Origin: CAYVBE01 sp964448935
GTDB lineage: Bacteria; Planctomycetota; Brocadiia; SM23-32
NCBI GenBank assembly: GCA_964448935.1
Contig: CAYVBE010000129.1
Location: forward strand, 1 to 12,221
Reading direction: 5' to 3'
DNA: 12,221 nucleotides
Part shown: positions 6,452-12,221 of the stretch, one piece after another
Numbering within the stretch: position 1 is the stretch's first letter
Layout: every line of letters starts with the position of its first letter
Made by a program: the position numbers and the translations under genes
The notes under the pieces: generated by a model
The model's database searches: none
What the model was told of the DNA's origin: nothing
What the model saw: the letters and a program-made list of their open reading frames with translations, nothing else

Positions 6452-6940
6452 TTACGCGCCGGCCGTGGTGGTTGTGGTCGGCGCGGCGGTTGTGGTGGTC
6501 GGCTCGTCCCAGGCCCTGCCGGCCAGGACGGCCGCGTCTATCGAGAGCCAGCACTCGTCGCTGCCCTGGACGCGGTCAATCACTCCCACCAACACGTCGT
6601 TGGTCACGCCGTTGGCGGAGTCCACGGTCTGGTCGTCGGCGGCGTAGACGCGCCCGCCGAGGGCGGCCTGGCTGAGGGCGCCCTGGTAGTCGAAGCGGTA
6701 GCGCCCCCTCCTGCGCACGACCACGCGCACGTCGCCGTCGGCGCCGTTCAGGTTGTCCGCCCGGGCCGTGGCGACCCCGGCGAAGAGGAGTCCGGCGGTG
6801 TCGGCGGCGGGAACGGCGTAGCCGTCCGCGCCGATGCATACCAGCGAGCCCGCGAAGATGCGGGTCGAGGCGGCGACCGGTATCGAGAGCAGGTCGCCCA
6901 GGCTGTACTCGGTGTTCCTGTCGGACGTCAGAGCTGCCAT
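6452..6940 (-). CDS. Capsid cement/decoration protein (DUF2190-like) with Thr-rich C-terminal tag
   Basis: A 162-residue protein from ATG 6940 with GGAGG 7 nt upstream, overlapping nothing and 22 nt after the protease stop. Residues about 25-140 show the small beta-barrel pattern of capsid cement proteins: 'IFAGSLVCIGADGYAVPAADTA', then 'FAGVATARADN', 'GRVYAADDQTVDS' and 'VLVGVIDRV'. Such proteins bind the outside of the head and stabilise it after expansion. Gene order (protease-scaffold, cement, capsid) supports this. The last 18 residues (145-162) are an added low-complexity tail, D-E-P then Thr runs around A-A-P, ending A-G-A. The same tag type occurs at both ends of the hub protein. If the body is on the capsid surface, the tag is probably exposed. 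A head fibre base is an alternative. Confidence 0.7.
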   Translation of the reverse strand: MAALTSDRNTEYSLGDLLSIPVAASTRIFAGSLVCIGADGYAVPAADTAGLLFAGVATARADNLNGADGDVRVVVRRRGRYRFDYQGALSQAALGGRVYAADDQTVDSANGVTNDVLVGVIDRVQGSDECWLSIDAAVLAGRAWDEPTTTTAAPTTTTTAGA

Positions 6941-6962
6941 GATCTTTCCTCCGGAAGTGAAG

Positions 6963-7559
6963 TTATTCGGCGGCTTCCGCGAAGGCGTCGGCCGTGATTC
7001 CGAGCTGCGCGCAGACGGACCGCTCGGCCTCGCTGAGGCCCGGACGGACGTCGGCGGCGGGCAGCGGCTGCGGCGCGGTCAGCACGGGCAGGCTGTTGAT
7101 GACCTGCCGGGCGGCCTCGGGGTCGTCGAGGGCCTCACGCAGGTAGAAGTCGCGGTGCGCCGGCGGGATCTTGCCGGCCTCCACGGCCTGCGCGACCATC
7201 TGCTCGGCATCTCCGCGGCGGCGGTCCTGCCGAAGCTCGGCGATGGAGTTCAGCACCTGCTCCGCCGGGGCGCTCTCGGCAAGGCCCAGCGCGCGGCGAA
7301 CGGCGCCCAGGCCGTCGCCGGGTGCCTTCAGCCGGATGATGGCCGCCTTGACGGCGGTCTCGTCGGCTTCCGGCGGCAGCCCCAGCGCGGCGGTCACCGC
7401 GTTGGGCACCGTGGTCTGTGTCTCGTCCTCCGGGTCGGCGAGGGCCAGGACGGCCTCCGCCACCTCCCTGTCACCGGCGCCCTCGGACAGTCCCAGCGGG
7501 GATGCAAACTCCGCCGGCTGCCGGTCGAGCGCCTCGGCCAACTGATCGAGAAGGCTCAT
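6963..7559 (-). CDS. Nested capsid scaffold protein (Mu gpZ-like), same frame as the protease
   Basis: ATG 7559, in frame inside the protease gene at residue 183, is preceded by GGAGG with a 7-nt spacer, as good a site as those of the main genes. The product would be 198 residues starting MSLLDQLAEAL: helical, rich in Ala, Glu and Leu, with no globular motif. In Mu (gpI and gpZ) and lambda (C and Nu3) the scaffold is made this way, as the C-terminal part of the protease. It would assemble inside the prohead and then be cleaved. The internal start is inferred from the ribosome site and precedent. Confidence 0.7.
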   Translation of the reverse strand: MSLLDQLAEALDRQPAEFASPLGLSEGAGDREVAEAVLALADPEDETQTTVPNAVTAALGLPPEADETAVKAAIIRLKAPGDGLGAVRRALGLAESAPAEQVLNSIAELRQDRRRGDAEQMVAQAVEAGKIPPAHRDFYLREALDDPEAARQVINSLPVLTAPQPLPAADVRPGLSEAERSVCAQLGITADAFAEAAE

Positions 7560-8105
7560 CTGCGCGCCTCCGTCTGAGTGTGGTGTGGTGCCGCCATCCG
7601 TGGCGGCGACGTTGTTCAACGCTTCCAGTTCGGTCAGGAACGGTGTGTTCGTCAGGGCCAGGCTGTGGACGGTCATCGGCACGGGCTCGCCCGTGACGCG
7701 GTCCGGCTGGTTGAAGCGGAAGACGGGGCTGACGTAACGGTAGCGGCGCCCGGCGACGGCATTGGCCGCCTCCGTGGTCCACTGCGCCCGACCCCAGAGT
7801 TCCGTATCGTGCTCCCGCAGCTCCAGGTCGCGTATCCAGCCGGCGGCCGGGGCGTTCACGGCGGGCGCGGCGACGCTGGCGTGGTCGTAGTCCACCACCA
7901 GGTCCTTATCGTGCGCCGCGTAATGGCGATCGAAGTAGCCCAGCGCCCCGCGCAGGTGCTGCGGCGTGATGCGCTGGGTGCCGACCGTGGGGTGGCCGTG
8001 CCAGACGCCCACGCGGGCCAGCATCACCCACTCCGGCGCGTCGCCCTCGGGGAAGGGCAGCGCCACCCTCTGCGGCAGCGTCTCCTGTGTCTCCACTGCG
8101 GTCAT
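6963..8105 (-). CDS. Prohead protease with fused scaffold (Mu gpI-like)
   Basis: A 380-residue protein. I start it at ATG 8105 because AGGAGG lies 9 nt upstream; an open frame extends further but without support. Residues 1-165 match the gpI protease family: 'VVDYDHAS' (about 70-77, with the Asp and His typical of the family), 'RYRYVSPVFRF' (121-131) and 'SLALTNTPFL' (148-157). The C-terminal half is helical, acidic and Ala-rich, as expected for a scaffold, and can be translated alone from an internal start at 7559. The protease cleaves the scaffold and possibly other head proteins during maturation. The portal stop codon lies inside this gene's ribosome site, so the two are probably coupled. 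The catalytic residues are assigned by pattern only. Confidence 0.82.
   Translation of the reverse strand: MTAVETQETLPQRVALPFPEGDAPEWVMLARVGVWHGHPTVGTQRITPQHLRGALGYFDRHYAAHDKDLVVDYDHASVAAPAVNAPAAGWIRDLELREHDTELWGRAQWTTEAANAVAGRRYRYVSPVFRFNQPDRVTGEPVPMTVHSLALTNTPFLTELEALNNVAATDGGTTPHSDGGAQMSLLDQLAEALDRQPAEFASPLGLSEGAGDREVAEAVLALADPEDETQTTVPNAVTAALGLPPEADETAVKAAIIRLKAPGDGLGAVRRALGLAESAPAEQVLNSIAELRQDRRRGDAEQMVAQAVEAGKIPPAHRDFYLREALDDPEAARQVINSLPVLTAPQPLPAADVRPGLSEAERSVCAQLGITADAFAEAAE
7560..7571 (-). promoter_or_regulatory. Internal ribosome binding site for the nested scaffold
   Basis: GGAGG at 7567-7571, then 7 nt, then ATG 7559. It lies in the linker between the protease and scaffold parts, in a Gly/Thr/Asp-rich stretch of the protein where such a site costs little. 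Confidence 0.65.
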
Positions 8106-8110
8106 CGTTC

Positions 8111-9334
8111 TCAACCTCCTTGTCCGGGTTGCAGGACGGCTTCCCCCTCGGCGGGACGGGGGATGCCGAACTTGGTGTAGGTCCATTCCAGCGGGATGGG
8201 CAGGCCGGCGCGGCTGAGGGTCTGCACGGTCTGCGCCAGTTCGCTGAGGTCCTCGGGCTTGTCGGCGTGGAAGGTCCATCGGGGCACGGGCGCCTCCGGC
8301 CCCAGGTTCAGCCGCACCACCGGCCGCAGCAGCCTCTCGGTCAGCGTGCGGCCGAGCGCCCGGGCGTCCGATTCGATCAGGTCCCAGCGCACCTGGTTGT
8401 GGACCTGCCCGAGGGCGAAGGAGCCGCCCTTATCGCCGCCACTGGTCAGAAGCTGCCCCAGCACGGCGAGCGTCATCTCGCGCCCGGCGCGGTCCAGGAT
8501 GCGCTCGAATATCTGCCCCTCGCCGCCGGAGCGGGTGTCGAGCACCTCGATGCGGTTGCCCTCGCGCATGACGGCGGCGGAGTCCATGCCCAGCGCGCGC
8601 ACGGCCTTCCAGAGCTGCCGCGCCTCCTGGCTGTCCCAGGGCACGTCCTCCCGCAGCCAGCCGATGCGCGGCGGCATGCCGTAGACCTCCGCGAACGCCA
8701 GCCAGTCCTTCCACGCGAAGTGGCGCACCACGAAGGCCCGCACGCAGGAGCGCAGCAGGCCGGTGCGGGCGCAGAAACCGCTCCGGGCGCGCACGCGATG
8801 GACGATGAAGTTGAGCGGGTTCAGCTCGATGCCCTCTCCGGCGCGGTCGCGAAGCAGGAGGGTCTCGCCGTCTTCATCGAGCTGGAACCAGCGCTGCGGC
8901 CTCCAGAGCAAGCCGGCGGGCCGCCAGCGGTGGGCCTCGGTCCGCCAGTCTATCTCCAGGCAGGCGAAGCCCTTGGGGATGGCATCCAGCAGATCGAAGA
9001 CGGCCCGGGAGACATCGGGGAGCTCGCCGACGACCTCCCGGCAGAGCTGCCCTGCGCGACGGGCCCCGGCGGAGTCGTCCGCGGGCTCGATGTCCCACCG
9101 CAGCCGGGCGACACCGGCCTTGCGGGTGCGCAGGTGGGCGTCCAGCTCGCCGTCCTTCTCCTCCATCCGCTCGAACAGCGCGGCCTGGGCGGAGAGGCTG
9201 CCGGACTCGGCCTCCAGCAGCATGCGCTTGATGCGCCGGGGCGTGAGGGTGTCCACGTCCACGTGCCCCACCACGGTGCGCGCGCCGAACCGCGACGGCT
9301 CCGCTATGGTGTCTCTTTCAGGTTTTTGCGTCAT
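8111..9334 (-). CDS. Portal protein (DUF935, Mu gp29-like)
   Basis: A 407-residue protein from ATG 9334, with AGGAAGG 6 nt upstream; the terminase stop codon overlaps that ribosome site. The family patterns are clear: 'LDAHLRTRKAGVARLRWDIEP' (about 64-84), 'FAEVYGMPPRIG' (about 213-224) and the long 'LGQLLTSGGDKGGSFALGQV' segment followed by 'SDARALGRTLTERLLRPVVRLN'. It forms the ring at one head vertex through which DNA is packaged and leaves. It is shorter than Mu gp29 (about 510 residues) but within the family range. Unlike in Mu, no MuF-type gene follows; the protease starts just 5 nt after the portal stop. Confidence 0.88.
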   Translation of the reverse strand: MTQKPERDTIAEPSRFGARTVVGHVDVDTLTPRRIKRMLLEAESGSLSAQAALFERMEEKDGELDAHLRTRKAGVARLRWDIEPADDSAGARRAGQLCREVVGELPDVSRAVFDLLDAIPKGFACLEIDWRTEAHRWRPAGLLWRPQRWFQLDEDGETLLLRDRAGEGIELNPLNFIVHRVRARSGFCARTGLLRSCVRAFVVRHFAWKDWLAFAEVYGMPPRIGWLREDVPWDSQEARQLWKAVRALGMDSAAVMREGNRIEVLDTRSGGEGQIFERILDRAGREMTLAVLGQLLTSGGDKGGSFALGQVHNQVRWDLIESDARALGRTLTERLLRPVVRLNLGPEAPVPRWTFHADKPEDLSELAQTVQTLSRAGLPIPLEWTYTKFGIPRPAEGEAVLQPGQGG

Positions 9335-9345
9335 GGGTTTCCTTC

Positions 9346-10854
9346 CTACAGTTGCGAGAAATCGGTTCTTTCGCTCAGCGTCTTGTAGGGCTGCTCGTCC
9401 GCGGCGGGCGAGAACGTATCGGGCAGCAGCTCGTCGCATCCCGCAGCCGCGTCGGGGCCGTCCACCCAGCCGTCGGGATAGCCCAGGAACTGCTCCTGCA
9501 GCGTGCGGATGCCGCGGGCCGGGTTGCGGGGGAAGCGCCACCGGCCGCTCTCGAACTGACTGCACAGCACCTCGATCCGCAGGTCCTTGGGCCGGGTGTG
9601 GTTGATGTAGCGCACCGGCAGGTGCATGCCGCGCCTGTTCTCGTGCTCCCGCAGGAGCGGCTTGATCAGCGCGTAGCCGCCGTTCGATTCGATGCCGATC
9701 AGGCGGGGGCGGTGCCGCTCGTGCAAGCGGAACAGGTTCTCGATCATCTCGCCCGGCGAGCCCTGCTCGATCCAGGCGTCCAGCACATAGCGGATGCCCG
9801 AGGACCGGTCGGCTCCGACGGCCACCAGCGCCCGCGGGCAGCCGTGGCGGCTGACGGCGGGGTCCAGGAAGGCCACCACGTCCAGCCGCCGCACGTCCAC
9901 CTCCTCCGGGTCGTAGGTCTCGATCCAGTCCGGCTGAAAGGGGCGGGAAGGGTCCTCCGGCTCCAGGGCGTAATTGCGCAGCCAGTTCCGCAGACCGATG
10001 GTGGCGCGGACCCGTGCCAGCGCCTCGTCGCTGAAGCGGTCCGGCCAGACGCTCTGCCCGTCCTGAACGGCCGGCTGGCGGAAGACGGCGGCCAGCGGCC
10101 GCCCCGCGGCATCCGTTCGGTCCGAAAGCTCGCGGGCACGCGTCATCATGCAGTCGGGGCCGAACATAGTGCCCAGGGCGGTAAACCTGAACCGTTCGGG
10201 CTCGAGCGCCGGCACCACTTCGTCCATCATCCAGTCCCACAGGTTCTGCTCGCGGCGCGGGTTGCGCGCCAGCTCGGCGTCCTCCAGGTCATCGCCCAGG
10301 AATTCCAGCGGCCGGTGCTCCCCGTGGCGCCGCCCGCGCGGGCTCATGCCGATTCCGAACGCCTCGAACTTGACCGATCCCCGCTGCAGGGGCGTGCTGA
10401 CCCGCCACTCGGTCTGGGAACCCTGCACGTCGGGCTCCCCGTAATCGCCCCGCAGGCGGGGATTGTATTCCAGCTCCAGGCGCACGTAGTCCATGTTCTG
10501 CGCCGCCAGCCTCTGCACCTGGCTGCCGTAGAGGAAGTAGGGGGTTTCGCCATTGAGGGTCCGGTAGAGCGGCCGCGCCGTGGCCAGCAGCGCGCTCTTG
10601 CCCGCCCCGCGAAAGGCGCAGACGAAGGCCGGCATGCCGGGTTCCCCCACGCTCGCCATCATCTCGTGGTGAAAATCGGCGAAGGGCACCTCGAAGTAGT
10701 GCGGCAGATACAACCGGCACCATGTGGCGAAAGGCTTGCTCATGCGCACCTTGCGCGCCTCCTCACCCCTGCAGTTGAACGGCGTGGCCTTCTGCTCAAT
10801 CATCTCCAGCGTCCTCGCCCGGCGCTGTTCGTGTTGTCGTGACCATTTGCCCAT
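9346..10854 (-). CDS. Terminase large subunit
   Basis: A 502-residue packaging motor, normal length. The ATPase part has Walker A 'FRGAGKSA' (81-88) and Walker B with catalytic acid 'FLGDDLED' (185-192). The nuclease part has the RNase H-like acids: D331 in 'FLDPA', E389 in 'IGIES' and D465 or D468 in 'WVDGPDA'. It cuts phage DNA and drives it through the portal using ATP. The start at ATG 10854 has no good ribosome site; an ATG at 10803 (residue 18) has GAGG 9 nt before it, so the true protein may be 485 residues. It sits between the small accessory genes and the portal, as in Mu-like phages, and its stop overlaps the portal ribosome site. All key motifs look intact. Confidence 0.92.
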   Translation of the reverse strand: MGKWSRQHEQRRARTLEMIEQKATPFNCRGEEARKVRMSKPFATWCRLYLPHYFEVPFADFHHEMMASVGEPGMPAFVCAFRGAGKSALLATARPLYRTLNGETPYFLYGSQVQRLAAQNMDYVRLELEYNPRLRGDYGEPDVQGSQTEWRVSTPLQRGSVKFEAFGIGMSPRGRRHGEHRPLEFLGDDLEDAELARNPRREQNLWDWMMDEVVPALEPERFRFTALGTMFGPDCMMTRARELSDRTDAAGRPLAAVFRQPAVQDGQSVWPDRFSDEALARVRATIGLRNWLRNYALEPEDPSRPFQPDWIETYDPEEVDVRRLDVVAFLDPAVSRHGCPRALVAVGADRSSGIRYVLDAWIEQGSPGEMIENLFRLHERHRPRLIGIESNGGYALIKPLLREHENRRGMHLPVRYINHTRPKDLRIEVLCSQFESGRWRFPRNPARGIRTLQEQFLGYPDGWVDGPDAAAGCDELLPDTFSPAADEQPYKTLSERTDFSQL

Positions 10855-10884
10855 AGGTGGTCGCCGTGTCTGAGCAGCCGTGAT

Positions 10885-11118
10885 TCACATCAGCAGTCCG
10901 CGCAGGTCTCGGGAGAAGCCCTCCAGCAGCCTCAGGCGGGCGGCGGAGTCCGCGAAGGTCTCGGCGGTGGCCCGCACCTGCTCCTCGTCCACCTCCTTGA
11001 GCGGCGTCATGCCGCTCAGCAACCGGACCAGCCGTTCGGCGGCGTGGCCGGCCTGCGCCTCGGCGTCCAGCCGGCGGCGCTTCAGCTCGGTCAGTATCCT
11101 TTCGATCTCCTCACGCAT
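10885..11118 (-). CDS. Small helical phage protein of unknown function
   Basis: A 77-residue protein if it starts at ATG 11118, which overlaps the stop of the upstream gene (ATGCGTGA). An AGGAGG sits 13 nt before it, somewhat far; an upstream ATG at 11169 would give 94 residues but lacks a ribosome site and lies inside the previous gene. The sequence is two charged amphipathic helices ('MREEIERILTELKRRRLD', then 'AERLVRLLSGM' and 'ATAETFADSAARLRLLEGF'), without a membrane segment. Small helical proteins at this place in Mu-like phages often have no known role. Translational coupling to its neighbours suggests a function in packaging or head assembly. I do not recognise a family. Confidence 0.6.
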   Translation of the reverse strand: MREEIERILTELKRRRLDAEAQAGHAAERLVRLLSGMTPLKEVDEEQVRATAETFADSAARLRLLEGFSRDLRGLLM

Positions 11119-11410
11119 CGGTTCTGTCGTGCCTCCTGTTGCACTCTTCGCGGGTGACGAAACGCGCACGGTCGCGCCGCAGGTCCGCCCGGATGGAGCG
11201 GACCTCCTCCAGGATCAGGTCCACGCGCGTGCTCAGGACGGGCACGCTGCCGACCACGCCCTCGCCCTTGTCCAGCCGGGCCTCGATGTTCTCCAGGTGG
11301 TCCTCCACACGCTGGCGCCAGCGGCCCATGCGGAACGCCACCACCCAGCCGCCGACGAAACCGCCCGCCAGCGCCGAGGCCGCAGAGATTGCGGTCTGAA
11401 ACCAGGTCAT
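11111..11410 (-). CDS. Small membrane-anchored coiled-coil protein (DUF2730 / Mu gp25-like)
   Basis: A 99-residue protein with ATG 11410, whose start overlaps the small terminase stop (ATGA), and GGGAG 5 nt upstream. Residues about 5-27 form a Gly/Ala-rich hydrophobic segment ('ASALAGGFVGGWVVAF') that should cross the membrane once. Residues 30-85 are a charged helix with heptad spacing ('VEDHLENIEARLDKGE', 'VDLILEEVRSIRADLRRDR'). The ending is basic with one Cys. Mu-like phages have such a protein (gp25, DUF2730) in the same neighbourhood; its role is not established. It could also be a holin or spanin accessory, but no lysozyme gene is nearby. Confidence 0.6.
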   Translation of the reverse strand: MTWFQTAISAASALAGGFVGGWVVAFRMGRWRQRVEDHLENIEARLDKGEGVVGSVPVLSTRVDLILEEVRSIRADLRRDRARFVTREECNRRHDRTDA

Positions 11411-11916
11411 GAGTTCTCCCTCTTCAGGTTGTCCAGAAAAAGCCGGATCGCGCGGCGCACGTGCTGCATCTCGTCCTCCGAGAGCGTCCGCAGGCAGTAG
11501 GCTCCGAAGCTATGGACGGCGTCTATCTGCTGCCCGATCACGTCGCGGTCCTCGCGCAGTTCCTTCAGCACCCGGCAGATCTTGAGCATCCGGTCCTCCA
11601 GGCGTTTCGGGTCCGACTCCTCCTCGTCGGACTCCACCAGCTTGACCAGCCGCTCCTGCAACTTCGTGTAGATGCGCTCCACCAGGTCGTCTTCGGGGGA
11701 ACCGGAGACGAGCGGGAGTTCGTCCTCCGCGGGCTCCGGCGGAAGCTCGCTTCCCCGGCGCCACGGGTTGCCCGCATCGCGGTCCTGTTTCGCCCAACGC
11801 CGGATGGTGCGGAGCGAAACCGACAGCGCCCGCGCCACCTCCGCCTTGGTCAACCCCTCCGCCCAGAGCACCCGCGCCTGGGGGAGCAACTCCTCCTTGC
11901 GACTCCGCTTCGACAT
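11407..11916 (-). CDS. Terminase small subunit (DUF1804-like, HTH)
   Basis: A 169-residue protein with ATG 11916 and a strong AAGGAGGTG ribosome site 7 nt upstream, the first gene of the string. Residues about 20-45 ('GLTKAEVARALSVSLRTIRRW') form a clear helix-turn-helix, expected for recognising the packaging site on phage DNA. An acidic Pro/Glu linker (55-80) follows, then two long charged helices ('LVERIYTKLQERLVKLVES', 'RLEDRMLKICRVLKELREDRD') that would make the oligomer ring. Size, order and layout fit the DUF1804 small terminases of Mu-like phages. A transcription factor cannot be excluded from the HTH alone, but the position two small genes before the large terminase argues for the terminase role. 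Confidence 0.75.
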   Translation of the reverse strand: MSKRSRKEELLPQARVLWAEGLTKAEVARALSVSLRTIRRWAKQDRDAGNPWRRGSELPPEPAEDELPLVSGSPEDDLVERIYTKLQERLVKLVESDEEESDPKRLEDRMLKICRVLKELREDRDVIGQQIDAVHSFGAYCLRTLSEDEMQHVRRAIRLFLDNLKRENS

Positions 11917-11961
11917 CTCGCCACCTCCTTATCTGGATAGCTGCCACCGGCACGGCGGAGG

Positions 11962-11990
11962 ATTATAGTCGTTCCGGAAAAATCGTGTGT
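11962..11990 (-). promoter_or_regulatory. Probable late promoter (good -10, poor -35)
   Basis: TATAAT (minus strand, 11962-11967) is a perfect -10 box about 45 nt before the small terminase start. The expected -35 position (11985-11990, 17-nt spacer) reads ACACAC, a poor match. Phage late promoters that need an activator, such as those of Mu controlled by C, have this look. No other promoter of this quality was seen for the string. Confidence 0.5.
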
Positions 11991-11994
11991 CCGG

Positions 11995-12011
11995 GTAGAC
12001 CGCGTAGACCG
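11995..12011 (-). promoter_or_regulatory. Direct repeat pair upstream of the promoter, possible activator site
   Basis: GTAGACCG occurs at 11995-12002 and 12004-12011, spaced by 9 bp start to start, just upstream of the poor -35. A-rich stretches follow (12012-12060). The placement, near -40 to -56 from the likely transcription start, suits an activator bound next to RNA polymerase. This is inference. Confidence 0.35.
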
Positions 12012-12221
12012 AGAAACCGAAAAAGAAAGAGGTTTTCCCGCCCAAAAACGGCCGATTCGGACGCGTTTATGCGGCGTAGAACGCCTACCGTGCGCAACAA
12101 GGCATATCGAACAGGCAGCAGACGAGACACAGGTTGGGAGTGGCGAGGGCGCCAGGGTCATTCAATAGTCCCACGCACCGTATAGCCATTGATGTGTTCC
12201 GCCTTCCTGGGAGCGTGTAGC

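Larger units (their letters stand above)
11917..12221. other. Gene-free leader upstream of the packaging genes
   Basis: No convincing gene is present in these 305 bases. They hold the ribosome site and promoter of the small terminase, the repeat pair, A/T-rich patches unlike the rest of the window and a small hairpin near 12071-12083 (GGCGT and ACGCC). Short open frames on both strands lack ribosome sites. It may also hold the terminase recognition site, since it lies next to the small terminase gene, but nothing shows that directly. Confidence 0.5.

Noticed and set aside
5261..6997. Plus-strand open frame of 578 codons
   Set aside because: It lies opposite the clearly recognised capsid, cement and connector genes; its composition (Gly, Val, His, Arg-rich) shows no domain and no ribosome site was seen.
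9352..10842. Plus-strand open frame of 496 codons
   Set aside because: Exact shadow of the large terminase, whose Walker and nuclease motifs are on the minus strand.
11850..12161. Minus-strand open frame of 103 codons overlapping the small terminase
   Set aside because: It would bury the strong ribosome site and start of the terminase gene and shows basic, Ser-rich sequence with no domain.

Overview
The window is high in GC throughout and is almost entirely one gene string on the minus strand, read from right to left. It is the packaging, head and tail-start part of a tailed-phage genome or prophage. The gene families follow the phage Mu head module: a DUF1804-type small terminase, two small accessory proteins, the large terminase, a DUF935 portal, a gpI-type protease with a scaffold nested in its 3' end, a capsid cement protein, a gpT-type major capsid protein, a gp36/DUF1320 connector and a gp37-like neck protein. 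The tail that follows looks non-contractile. A tail tube protein comes directly after the neck gene with no sheath gene, so a Mu-type head is joined to a siphovirus-type tail.

Layout by position: 11917-12221 is a gene-free leader. It has a good -10 box, a poor -35 and a pair of direct repeats where an activator would bind. From 11916 down to 3590 eleven genes are packed tightly, most with strong Shine-Dalgarno sequences and several with overlapping stops and starts. The only sizeable gaps are short GC-rich hairpins after the cement, capsid and connector genes. From 3589 to 3094 the string is broken by about 500 bp of non-coding DNA holding a chain of at least six hairpins bounded by a 12-bp direct repeat. 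It then resumes with a short coiled-coil protein, a distal-tail-like protein and a large tail hub protein that runs off the left edge in a long threonine/proline-rich tail.

How the genes would work together: the terminase pair cuts and pumps DNA through the portal into a shell. The shell is built by the capsid protein on the scaffold, matured by the protease and stabilised by the cement protein. The connector and neck proteins join the head to a tail whose tube and tip proteins follow.

The most unusual points are: (1) a Thr-rich TTTTAAP-type tag shared by the cement protein and both ends of the tail hub protein; (2) the multi-hairpin element in the middle of the tail operon, at the place where tail chaperones and a tape-measure gene would normally lie; and (3) the apparent absence of those genes and of a MuF-type gene.

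The host cannot be named. The high GC fits many groups. From memory, hairpin-chain repeats of this kind are common between genes of planctomycetes and their relatives, which is a weak hint at a host in that group.
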